From Blasia pusilla (Eukaryota > Marchantiophyta > Marchantiopsida > Blasiales), in the NCBI GenBank assembly GCA_050084515.1, contig CM114271.1, positions 47,058,001 through 47,122,000 of the forward strand: a stretch of 64,000 bases of DNA. The letters run 5' to 3'. The notes under the pieces are model-generated. The model did not search any database. It worked only from the letters and a program-made list of their open reading frames with translations, and was not told the origin of the DNA. This document shows positions 37,073-48,033 of this stretch, piece after piece (positions within the stretch are counted from its first letter, which is position 1; each line of letters opens with the position of its first letter). A program made the translations under genes and the position numbers.

Positions 37073-38541
37073 ATATTCTTCGTATCTTCACTTTCCCTTA
37101 CTCGACTTAGGACCTTGGCCAATGTTTCATGTGTCTCATAGCTAATACTCATCATGGCTTATATTGTTTGGTGTCTCATGGTTGGTCTTGCCACTCATTG
37201 TGTTTCATGACTAGTCTCTAGATGTTTCTACCCATCTTCACTTTTATAAAATCCCAAACTACTTGTCTTCAAATAGAAATTTGAATTAAGGTTCTTTCAC
37301 CTCTTTCCTCATCCTATTCTCTTGCAAGAGGCTTTGCCCCTTATCACTTGAGACTAGTCTTAAGGTGTATGCCCATCTTGACTTACTATCCTTCCTAGTA
37401 TTGTGAGGAGCTAGTCTAGGTCTTGCTTTGGGTTTCTCACCAAAATTGATCCTTCTCGGATCTATGATCACAAATCACTTTCCGAATCCATGCTAGCTTG
37501 AGCACCTTAGATGTAGCTATTCTCAAAGCTCTCATGCTTAGTTGGGATGATGTTCTCGTCGATCGTCAACTTGAGTTGCCGCTGCCCCCCTTCCTCCATA
37601 GGTACAAAAAAAGCTAATCCTAAGGTTGAATTTACCAACACCTTGGGTTTTGCCCACGTCTAAACATTGGAATCCCAAGCCTACACCAACTACTCTAACC
37701 CGACACGTTGGGTTTTTCTAATTACATGTCATTAGACTCAATGATCGCTAACAAACTATGTCAAGCTTAACCAAGTAATACCATAAATGCAACAACATAT
37801 ACAAGTAATGCAACATTCACAAGTAATATACATCCCATTGAAAACATTCAAAACTCATTCCTCATGCAATAACCCGACGAGCACCTTCCCTTATCATTCC
37901 CTAGACTGTCTCAAGGCATAGGGCTTATCTTGATCCCTATTCTTCCTTGGTCTTGCGACAACGTACTCTAGGTTTCATTTTGGTGAGTCTCACCAAAGTT
38001 GATACTCTTTGGACTTATGATTATGACTTGCTTTCCGAGTTCTCCCTAACGTTAATTATTTATTAGAAAAGGAAATTGGGGGGTTGATTAAATTGAAAAT
38101 AAATCTAGCTTTATGAAAGAATGATGAGGCATATTCTATTTTCTTTTTTCAAAAAACATGTAATTAAATTATGAAAGATTTCCATGGATTTTTTTTCAAA
38201 ATAATCGAGATTTTTATTACCTCAAAAAAGTTAATATGTGTTAACTAGATGCGAGTGTTTTGCTTTAATATTCTAACTAATTTAATTAAAAATATATACT
38301 ATTTCTATCCTACATTCTCTCGATTTTCTTTTCTTGTAGATTTCTGCATATACATTATTAAAATAATACTATTTTAAGAGAAAAGATGCATTTTCTTCTG
38401 TATTGATTCTCTCTATCCTCGTCGATTTAAACTCTTAACGATCAAGTGAAAATCCTCATCTCCTCACTTGTCCCATATTTTTATACTTTGAAATATTTAA
38501 TGTAATTTTTTTATAAATAGGATGGATTTACACCCCCGCGT
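37073..38541. other. Intergenic, with a worn direct duplication
   Basis: A segment of about 180 bp at 37330-37500 recurs in diverged form at 37885-38045. Shared strings include CTTATCA, ACTAGTCT/AGACTGTCT.AAGG, TTTCTCACCAAAATTGAT / GTCTCACCAAAGTTGAT and ACTTGCTTTCCGA. No protein similarity was seen. Confidence 0.45.
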
Positions 38542-38570
38542 CTATTCATCCTCGGGTTTTCTAACTCGAG
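38542..38570 (-). repeat. SINE-family tail fragment
   Basis: The reverse complement reads CTCGAGTTAGAAAACCCGAGGATGAATAG, matching 32977-33003 and the tail of the SINE just downstream. Confidence 0.55.
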
Positions 38571-38649
38571 GTTGAATAAGTTAACCTTAACCCCTCTCTA
38601 GGATTCTCCTTTGAAACAAGAATAAAACTTTTATGTTCTCTTTGTTAAC

Positions 38650-38810
38650 GTGGAAGAGACTGTAGCACAATTGGCAACTCTTCCTCTTGCAAAACAGTTG
38701 GTCAAGTGTTCGAATCTAGCTCAAATACTCAATTTTGTCTAAGTGCCATTCCTTGCTTAACCCGACTGTCAGCCCCCATGATCTAACCCAAGGATGAATA
38801 GGCCTCAGGA
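38650..38810 (+). repeat. tRNA-derived SINE, plus-strand copy
   Basis: Box A TAGCACAATTGG lies at 38663-38674 and box B GTGTTCGAATC at 38706-38716, at tRNA spacing. The flanks do not pair as an acceptor stem, so this is not a working tRNA. The body is followed by the tail CTAACCCAAGGATGAATAGG at 38783-38802. The tail ends next to TCTATACTATTAAAGG at 38811, which looks like the 5' end of another Helitron family. Confidence 0.65.
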
Positions 38811-39590
38811 TCTATACTATTAAAGGAGGATAATTTTTTTACCATGTTTATGATCTATATTGTTCTAATAGACTACCTCTTCAAATTTAGACATTTCCAT
38901 TCCTTTGGTGGACACATTGCATTTTGGATGAATACGATTCTCATATGTATTTGAACATTTTGGTGCTCTCTCTCTATGCATTATTCACTTGAGTTTATAA
39001 GTAGCCATAACACTCTTCCATGTTGAATCACAAACTTCTTGTTGCCTTTTTTTTTTAACATATAATTTTCTTTTCAGTCGTACCATCGAAAAGATATGAT
39101 GCATGGAATGACTTTTGAAAGATATGACTTATGGAATGACTTTAAAAAATTTTTGGTACTCTTTCTCTCTCTGTGAACATTTTCGCAGGCTTATATTTTT
39201 GGCATATTTATTATTTATAATCATTCAGACACTTAACTAATAAAAAAATGATCGGGAGGCAACAATAAAATATCTGGGTAGCATAAGGAACAAGTAGTTT
39301 GTTTGAGCATGGTGATTCTACCATGGAAATGCATTAATTTATATCCTTAGGGAGAGTACCGTAAACACATTTATTTTACACTCGATAATTATACACAAGA
39401 AAATATTTTTCATACTTAATTAAAATTTTTTTAAACATGATTAATATCTTCATGATCTACACTAGTGTATATCTAAATAAATACGAGTGCCAAAAAAGAA
39501 AAATCATTGATGTTAAATGTAAAATATGCGTATTTTGTCTAATTTTCTTGTCCAGAAATTTGTATTTTACACAAGATCCTCGCCCAACTA
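38811..39590. other. AT-rich intergenic DNA
   Basis: It starts with a Helitron-like 5' terminus (TCTATACTATTAAAGG preceded by A), but no matching 3' end was identified. No gene recognised. Confidence 0.35.
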
Positions 39591-39663
39591 ATGGAATGAT
39601 TCGTTCTCTGTCCCGAGTCGTGCGACGTAGAGACCGGAGCTGCATGGGAGTAGATTCCGTTGC

Positions 39664-39960
39664 ATGGGAACAACGATAAGAGCTCCAGAAGTTAGGTTGA
39701 CCCGTGAAAGATTACGAGATTTCCTCGCCGAGTTAAAACTAATCGCGGAAAATGAGAGCGGAAATATGGAGACCGTCGGATGGCGCTCGCAAGACCATGC
39801 GTGGTGGATCGAACGGTCGGATGGCATCCAATTCAAAAGAAATACAGGAAACCCGCCCGGTAACCAGAGTTGCAGCCGGTCCGCAACTCACGGAGGCGGG
39901 GTTGAAACTGGACGGAGTTTGGGCGACGGCGAGCCAGGTAAAGAAACCCAATTCCATTAA
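39664..39960 (+). CDS. Orphan open frame at the edge of the GC-rich island, hypothetical
   Basis: A 98-codon frame with its own ATG. The first third (APEVRLTRERLRDFLAELKL) reads like an amphipathic helix, and the middle is charged with two tryptophans. I do not recognise the family. A second open frame overlaps it (39752-39964), and a donor-like AG/GTAAAG lies at 39938-39946, so it could be an exon of an unrecognised transcript. No promoter or partner exon could be supported. Confidence 0.2.
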   Translation: MGTTIRAPEVRLTRERLRDFLAELKLIAENESGNMETVGWRSQDHAWWIERSDGIQFKRNTGNPPGNQSCSRSATHGGGVETGRSLGDGEPGKETQFH

Positions 39961-42662
39961 CTGAATTTTCAAATTTCTGCCGCCGTAATACGTCCGAGCA
40001 CGCCAGCCGCCGGATGCCCCTATCTGGATCGCCTGGACGGCGTAGCTGGCTGGGTGGGGCCCTTTCCGTTACCGGCCTTCACGACCATGGGCTCCCCAAA
40101 ATAGCCGAACGTACCGTCCCCCGCCTGACGGATGTTCTGCGTCCAGGTCACAGAAGTCGCACTGGCGCATCCTCCTGGCGCACCCACGTACGATACACGT
40201 ACGTCCCGAAATTCAAATTATACTCATACGTACGACGGACCTAACCTCGTACACCGCGCAGTCAACCTGCGCAGTCACAGAGTTTCACAGTTGTGATCCT
40301 TGCCGGATGGATGGATGGATGGATCGCGCAGCATCTTGGGCATCGGTCGGCGGGCGGTCAATTCCGTCGGTTCGGAGCAGCCGCAGAGTTGGGCACTGGG
40401 ATGCGGACGTGAATCCTAAAGGACGCAGCGCAAGAAGAGCGCAGGGGTTGACTCGCGGACGCCGGCGCTCCGCGGCTACTGCGCAGTCGTGGCCCACTGC
40501 GCTGCCCCCCCGGGCCTCTGGCAAGAACGGAACATGCAACGTGCCCGGAGAGGCTGTGAGCCAGCGAGCGGGCGGACGGACGGACGGACGGACGGAGGGA
40601 GGGAGGGAGGTCGAGGAGGGGCTGAATGAATGAGGAGGGGGGACTTGGACTTGGACTTGGCTGTTGTTGTTCGAGCATGCGCTGAAGCCTTTGTCTGATT
40701 GTGTTGGGGGCGTTAAAGGTGCGCCATCACTCACTCGCCCTGCGTTTCCTCGTTCTTCCACCGCGTACACGACCTACAAAACGCCGGAGGCTCTGTCCCC
40801 CATCAATTTCTGGACTGCTGTGGGAGTGCGTTGGCTCGGCAGGAGGCGACGAGACGAGACGAAACCGGACGAGAGAGGGAGTCGATGTTTGTTCCTCGGG
40901 AACAGGGATGAGGATGCGTTCAGTGTGCGGGAGGCGGAATTGGAGGTGATCGGAGGTTAGGCGATCGGGGGTAGGTGGAGGTGTTGGTTTGTGAGAGTGC
41001 GGAGAGGAGGGGGGAGGAAAGGGAGGGTGTGGGGTGGTGAGGGAGAGGAGGGGAGTGGCGCATTGCGGAGTTTGCGTGTGGTGGGGTGCTCGCGCGGCTG
41101 TCTTCGTTCTCTGGTGTGGTTGGTGACAACTATGTACTGTCGGAGGTCCAATCCTGCGTTGCCGAAAACAGGTTGGCTCTCTCTCCCGCCCACATCCCTC
41201 CTCATTCATTCGCTCGATCGATTCTCCCTCTATTCATTCCTTCCCAGCTCTCTCTCTCTCTCTCTCCTCTTCATTCATTCAGTCTTACACTTATTCACTC
41301 ATTCATCTCCCGTCGTTCGCTTGATCGATTCCTCTGTCTCGCCCACTCTGCATATCTCGCCGTGTCTCGCAGGAAGAAAAAACGGTCAGTGAAGCATCGA
41401 GAGCAGTAATTGGGGAAGATGATGACAGGGACTTATGAGGCGAGGGTTTGGTCCAGTCTTGAGCTTGCTGCTTGGGACCTAGGGTAGCTGGGTTTGCCAC
41501 CTTTCGTGCCAGGACGATCGTGGGGAGCCAACAATGTGCTCCTCCTCGGCCAACAGTCTAGTCGGCGTGGAACGAAATCATGAGGGTTTTTGAGTTGGGG
41601 TTGTAGTGCGGTGGGTGCCTTCGAACCCGTCGATGGGCAGACGCGGTGGAAAATGGTGGGGTTTCAGACGAGATAGTGGGGCTCGTCTCAGAGGTGGTGG
41701 GATTTTTTCTCGCACCAGCTTTCGCTCACCCGAATGTCCATGATTCGTCAAGACATCGTCTCTGGGTTGGATCCGCCAGTGAGCGGATTCGGAGCGTTTG
41801 ACTCCTCACAGACATGGAACACTAGTAGCCAGTTCTTGATGAGCCTCCGCTATCGGCCCTTCAGGACACCGGTTCGTTTCTGCTAGCGAGAAGCCCTTCA
41901 GCATCCACCGCAATAAAACTGATGTGGATGCACAATTCCCGGCTTCCATTCCCTAGGCTTCTTCGCAACTGCCGTCGCCACCATCTTATACAGGGGGAGA
42001 GAGAGAGAGAGAGAGGTGCGAAACACTAATCTTGCTTTGGTTTGAGCTTGTGGTATTTTCCTTGTGTGTGGAGAGCATCGTTCATGAAGCGAGTGGAATG
42101 CTGAAGCTTCTGTTCTATTTGTCATCCAGGTTCTTTCTTGTGAGGGTCTAGTGAGTCGGTAGACGATCGCCCATCTTCTCCATCGTAGCGGGGCGGTTCG
42201 CTCTGCGCTCTAGCTGGTGAGAATTCCGAGCAGTCAGGTCTTGCAGCGTGTTTTACAGTTTTCTCTTTCCTCGGACTCTTCTCTCCTCGTTTGTGACGTG
42301 CTTTGAGTTTCGACTTTTGCCTCTCCGCTCGCGATGTGCTTTCAGTTCCGACTTCTCTTCCCGTTCGTGATGAGAGACGTTTCTGCAAGCGTCGCTCGCC
42401 ATCGGGAGCCCATCCCGACGGTGTTGAGAGGAGAAATCCACACCATCATCGCCTTTCGGTTGAGTCGTAGTAGGGTGGTTTCTCACTTCTTGGAGCTGTG
42501 ACATATCGTTGGTGCAGACGCTCGAAAGAAAGCAGGCAAACCTAAAGATTCTCATTACTCGTGACAGGGAAAAGAGAGGCCTTCCTCCTGCAAGCTCTGC
42601 CAGACGCCGGAGGCCTTGCATCCGACCACCACCACCGCGACCGCTGCCGAGCCAAGAAGGAG
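39961..42662 (+). promoter_or_regulatory. Upstream region and probable 5' UTR of the RopGAP gene
   Basis: GC-rich sequence with short simple repeats: GGAT at 40305-40323, GGAC at about 40565-40600 grading into GGGA, CT-dinucleotides at about 41248-41268, and GA at 41996-42014. CT-rich patches of this kind often lie near plant transcription starts, so transcription may begin around 41.1-41.3 kb. That is inference only. The many overlapping open frames between 40285 and 41500 on both strands are low-complexity and are not called as genes. Confidence 0.35.
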
Positions 42663-45306
42663 ATGACAGAAGTTCTGCCTCCCCGAGGCCACTACCCATC
42701 GGACACCAACACGACCGACTCCGACGAGTACAGCTGCAATGGCCACTACACATCGGACGAAACGGACTCGGACTTCACTTCGGGGAACCACTCGTCCCCT
42801 CTGATTCATGGCAGCGGGCGCCACCAACGAGTGTGCACGAGCAGCGCCCTCGCTACCATCGACTACGACGAGCCCGTCGCTGCGAGCGACGGAGGAGACG
42901 ACGAGCAGAGCATCACTCGCCACTCCGGCAATGGGGACCTGGTGCGCAGGCGAGAGACCGATCACGAGAGGGCTCAGCGCCAGCTTTCGATGTTGGCCCT
43001 CATGCTCGCAGCCTTCCGCCGCTCCCTGCTCACCTGCAGAAGCGTCCAAGAGGAGTGCACCATGGACATCGGCTGGCCCACGAATGTGCAGCATGTGGCG
43101 CATGTCACCTTCGACCGCTACGACGGATTCGTGGGCCTGCCCGTGGAGTTCGAAGTCGAAGTCCCCCGAAGGGTTCCCAGCGCCAGGTGACTCTTGTGTT
43201 TTGTGCTCCCGGCCTCTTGTGCGTCGCCCCCTCTCGTCGGGAATTGGGATGCAGATCGCTGTCTGTCTGCCGAAGTCGGTCGCTCTCGGGCCGTAATCGA
43301 TAGGGTAGGGGATTCGGAAGAGCTCCGAAGCATGGAGGGTTAGAAATCGGTCGTCTGTGTCGCTGCCTGTCGCGTCAGTTTCTGAGGTCCGTTGCGGGTT
43401 GAGGTGTGCTGATGTCGCGTTCTCTGGCCTTGGGCAGTGTGAGCGTTTTTGGCGTGTCCGCGGAGTCGATGCAGTGCTCTTACGATCGAAAGGGCAACAG
43501 CGTTCCCACTATTCTTCTGCTGATGCAAGAGAGGCTGTACAGCCAAGGGGGCCTCAAGGTGGGTGTCGAACTCTGCAGATGCGAGTGTCTAGATGGTGTG
43601 GAACAGTCGGAAGCTCAGAGCAGTCGCCAGACCGAAAAAGTGCATCGTTGTTCGCTTTGCCGTGTGCTGCATGGCTGGATTGTTTGTTTGGGTTCTCTTC
43701 TGGCGCTGCGAACGTGTTCGACCGTCACATGGATCGCTGAGACTGTTTCTGGAATGTGCGCAGGTCGAGGGCATTTTCAGGATCAATGCCGAGAGTATAC
43801 ACGAAGAGCACGCGAGGAAGCAGCTGAATAAAGGCATCGTGCCGAATGACATCGATCTTCACTGTCTAGCCGGTCTCATCAAGGTACATATGTATGTGAT
43901 GGCCTTTCGCGCCTGAAGGCGTCGTTAGATATCGTATTCAGCTGGCCTGACCGAGAGAATGCTTCCAATTCCCATCGGCCGTAGGTGCATTGTTGGCATT
44001 ACTTCGATGACGATTATCATCACCATGGTAGCTGTAGGGATCGCAAACATTTCGGTTGGTTGTGTAGGGACCCTAAACACTACTCTATCCAAGACTCGTC
44101 CACACAGTTTCGTCCCTCCCAACTTCACTACCTGAAGTCGTACAGCACATCGTCCGTGCATTCGTTCAATACAAACTCCATTCCTCCTGACCGTAGTCTC
44201 CCGAATTGAGCAAAGTTGAAACATAGAAAGAAAGGGACTGGGTAGCTTGTGGAGCAATATCACTGTTGATTGAGGTTCCACAAGCTATCTCATCTCAATA
44301 GTGATCTTGATCACCCATCTCTGTGGAGGTTGGAGGGATATTGTCGTAGGACTTCTCTGTCCCGTAGCAGGTCGTCCAAATCGCAGCTAAGGTGGCGAAG
44401 TGGGATCTGATGATGAGATTTGGTCTCGCAGGCATGGTTTCGGGAATTGCCACGAGGAGTGTTGGACTCCCTTTCTCCTGAGCAAGTGATGCAGTGCCAT
44501 ACCGAGGAGCACTGCGTAGAGCTGGTGAAGTTGCTCCCCCCCACACAGGCAGCACTCTTGGACTGGGCTGTGAACTTGATGGCAGACGTCGCCCAAGAGG
44601 AGATCAGCAACAAGATGAACGCCAGGAATATCGCCATGGTGTTCGCTCCGAACATGACTCAGGTACTAATATGAGCTCGCCTCGCCTCGCCCCTCCCACG
44701 ACCTCAACTTGTGTACTGGAACCTCCCCGGAAACCTATGGTCTCATCGTTAGAGCATTGAGGTCTTGGGGCAATCCGATGTTTGGGCTTTCCTGGCAGTG
44801 GTGGTGTGGGTGGTTGAGACTATTAATCCGGGCTTCTCTTAGTGGAATAGAGTCGTTCTGATTAATGATGCAGACGAAGAAGTGAATGAGAGTTCTGATT
44901 AATAGTGCAAATGAAGAAGTAAATGTGCATCATCCACTGACTGACTTATGTGGTTATGTTCATGTAGATGGCTGATCCTCTCACGGCGCTCATGCACGCC
45001 GTGCAAGTGATGAACTTCCTTAAAACCCTCATTCTGAGGACACTTCGAGATCGGGAAGAGGCGGTTCTGGATCCTAGGCCTGCCTCTTCTTGCCCCGAAG
45101 CTCCGGATGAAGACGGGCACAACGACTATGGCGGAGCTCTGCTGAACGGCCATCACGACAGGGAACCCGTGGCCACCCCCACACGAGTGGCATATCAAGA
45201 GTACTGCATTGTCGTCCCGAAGATGAAGGGGGTGAAGGGCAAGGCGAAAGGAGGGAGGATCGTCAATACCATCGATCAACAGAACGAGAGGGTAGAAGCG
45301 TGGTAG
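42663..45306 (+). CDS. ROPGAP: RopGAP: Rho-of-plants GTPase-activating protein with CRIB motif
   Basis: It accelerates GTP hydrolysis by ROP GTPases, the plant Rho switches that act at the plasma membrane in polar growth. Five exons join in frame with GT-AG introns: 42663-43186, 43438-43558, 43764-43883, 44432-44662 and 44968-45306, giving 444 residues, near the family's usual size. The first in-frame ATG was taken as start. The N-terminus (1-105) is acidic and Ser/Asp-rich, without clear domains. Residues 134-160 (MDIGWPTNVQHVAHVTFDRY) are the plant CRIB motif that binds active ROP. The GAP domain runs from about 178 to 350, with the arginine finger at Arg221 (GIFRINAE), the block LIKAWFRELPRGVLDSL, and NARNIAMVFAPNMTQMADPL across the last junction. 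The tail is basic (KMKGVKGKAKGG). No lesion is visible. Each splice junction restores a family motif, so the model is strong. Confidence 0.95.
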
Positions 45307-47749
45307 AGAGCGAGAGCGAGAGGGGGAGAGAGAGAGAGAGAGGACATATCCATCGGGTGCAAGCAACGCTGCGAACATAGATGGAACGCAACAAGACGAC
45401 GGGCTCTTTCGCGATGCACACGGAGGTCCGACCGAAACGGGACCCAGCAAGGGGGATGCTCCGAACGAAGCCCATGTGCGATGGCAGATTCGGCAACAGA
45501 ACTGGCGACCTTAAACGCAGCGGCAGCAGCACAGCATCAGTGTGGCTTTCAGACAACGCCTCCGGCGGAAGAGGCCATGAAGGGGTTTAGATTGTAGAGC
45601 TGAACTCGCGATTTTTCCAGATGTGAAAACTCAAGCGGGAGGTTGGGGTTTATAAGATTCGGATCCTTGGCGAGTGCAGGACCGGAGGTGCTTGCGTATC
45701 CCCCTTTTCCTCCCCCCTTCCACTTCAGGGGAGAGTTAAGTGACTACGGACGAGGAGCTCTGCAGTTTCGGTTCCTAACACAGAGAACAACATCAGGAAA
45801 AGGGTGGGTTGAGCATGTTTTCGGACCTACGAAGGGTGAGTCTCTCACGAGGATCCGTGCGTGCCTCGGAATCGAACACCAGCCCACCCATGTAAACCTT
45901 GTACAGTACCCAAGCTTGCAATGCAGTTCAACGCAACGATTGTTTCTAGGCCCGAGGGAGAGGATTTGTTGTAAGTTATAGTTCCAATTCATTCAATTCG
46001 AGAGTATTTGCAGTAAGTATAGTTTAGTTGTTCAGCTTAAAGTCTACTCTCCCAACCACCATGTTGAACTCACTGCCTGCCAGAAATCAAAAACTCTAGT
46101 GTTCCACCGATCTACCACTACGGAGGAGCGCCTACTCGCCGCCATAGTGCATGTCATGTCTAGGCCCCTCCCAGCACACAATTGTACGAGCTATTTATTC
46201 CACCGACCGTAACAAAAATCTGCCTATAGAGCGAAAGAGGAAAGGAAAGCACTAGTCTTTCATTTTGGAATCTGTAGCAAACTTGTGATGTCAATATAAT
46301 CAATCAATCGCAAATGATTTCTATTGTACACTCCCATCTCTCGCAATCGAAGCTCTCGCTTGTCTGCAATGCATGCCCCTGGCTCCCACGATATGCGAAT
46401 GACGACTCGACCCCACACCCACCTACTCTGTCTGCCTGCGATTGTTCTCCCACGCATGACGACACCCCACGAAATTATGGCTGCCAGGTTCGCGCCACAG
46501 AAATATAGCCCGTACACCCACTATAGCAGATGCGTGCCCGCACGATTCATCCTTCCCAAAACCTCGTCTCGGTCGACGGCTGGAACCCGACGACGGCGAA
46601 CGCCTCACCCTCCGGTTTCTGCGGAAGGGGGGACGCGGCCGACCGTCCGCTTCCGACGCGGGCAGCGAAAGTCTGCACTACTAGTTGGTTGTGACTGCTG
46701 TTCTCCCCACGACTCCGCACGTCCTGCGCGCAGGGTCGACTGACTCGGGGTCCCAAGAAAAGCTGGGCCGGATTCAAATGCCTCGGGGCGTCCAGATAGT
46801 TTTGCAGCGCTGACATCCGAAGTGATGCGTGGTCGTCGAACATCGTGAAGCGACGAGAGCGACGGCCGCAGCAGCAGCAGCAGTCCGGGAGCCTCTGGAA
46901 TTCGCTTCACGACGTGGGACAGCTCCGGACAGTTCATCGACTGCGATCTTTCCGGACAGTGGCCATGATACCCTCCGAATCGTGCTCCACTGCAGCACCT
47001 GCGGCACCCGTCGTCGTAGCTTTGGACATGTGATGGCGGCAGGCGGATCTATCTATATACCGTCTCATCCCAATCCACAGCGGCGCGACCCCTCCGTTCA
47101 TTCGTTCGTCCCATCGATCGTTCGACTCACGCCCGCCTAGTGTTGCGTGAAGGTGGGTCTCGTCTTTTTACGTACTAACCGAACGCTTTTATTGCTCGCA
47201 CATGCATGGAGACAAAACCCGAATAGGCTTTTCAAAGCAGGGGGAGAGACTCTCTCCTCCTCTGTGTCCGTGCCCCCTGACAAAAGCTAATCTCCTGCGC
47301 GCTGGATGCGAGGAGGTCGTGGGGTGGGAAGCAGATATCGAACTCTTTTAGTGCGTGAAGGGGGAAAACAAATCGATACCGATTTCTCTATACGATCGTC
47401 TTCAACCCCCAGATTTCGGCACCACTTGTACGAAGCTACGGATACAGGCGGTATCCAGTTATGTTTAGACAGTTCGGGTCCGGACTTTTGGCAGACGTTC
47501 GGTTCGATCATCGATGGAGTGTTCTGCCGGACTCCCTGACATCTCTTAATGACTGCGTTCTTTTTTGCGGTTGCTCGGAGAAGAGTGTCCGTCGACAATT
47601 TATGTGTTTATGTACGCTTCGGTAGATGGCGAAAGGTGTGCGTATTTACCTGCCGATCTAATATCGATCTAGAGCCCACCAACTGCAGATGGGTTGGCAG
47701 GCAGTTCGCTCTATGCAGCGACTGTGCAAAGAACGAACGAAAAGAAGGA
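45307..47749. other. Interval between the two convergent genes
   Basis: The first few hundred bases probably hold the RopGAP 3' UTR, with a GA run at about 45318-45345. The rest is moderately GC-rich with several short open frames, including an Ala/Ser-rich one at 46829-47140 containing a CAG-type run. None resembles a known family. Confidence 0.4.
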
Positions 47750-48020
47750 GGGTAGCTGCGAGAGAAACGAACGAACCAGAGCCGTGGAGGGAGTAGGCGC
47801 AGTTTCTACGAGAGAAACGAACGAAGGAAGGAAGGAAGGGAGTGGAGGGAGTTGGGAGTTTCTACGAGAGAAACGAGCCTAGGAAGGGAGACTGGGAAGG
47901 GAGTTGAGAGTTTCTACGAGAGAAACGAAGGAAGGAAGGAAGGAAGAGGAAGTTGGTTGTTTTTACGAGAGGAACGAACGAAGGGAGGCTGTGGAGGAGG
48001 GAGTAGGCCGAGAGGAACGG
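47750..48020. repeat. Tandem repeat with a hairpin in each unit
   Basis: Each unit contains GTTTCTACGAGAGAAAC, a 6-bp stem with a 5-base loop, followed by a GAACGAAGGAAGG-type purine run. Exact hairpins are at 47802-47818, 47858-47874 and 47910-47926. A worn form is at 47959-47975 and a partial one near 47755. The unit length is 49-56 bp. The array ends at the stop codon side of the ARM gene and would lie in or just beyond its 3' UTR. Confidence 0.8.
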
Positions 48021-48033
48021 AGACGGATGGCGA

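Noticed and set aside
38663-38716. Possible functional tRNA gene
   Set aside because: Boxes A and B are present, but acceptor and anticodon stems do not pair and a SINE body and tail follow. Better read as a SINE head.
40285-41500. Many overlapping open frames on both strands upstream of RopGAP
   Set aside because: They are low-complexity Pro/Ser/Arg-rich translations of GC-rich simple repeats, and none has family motifs.
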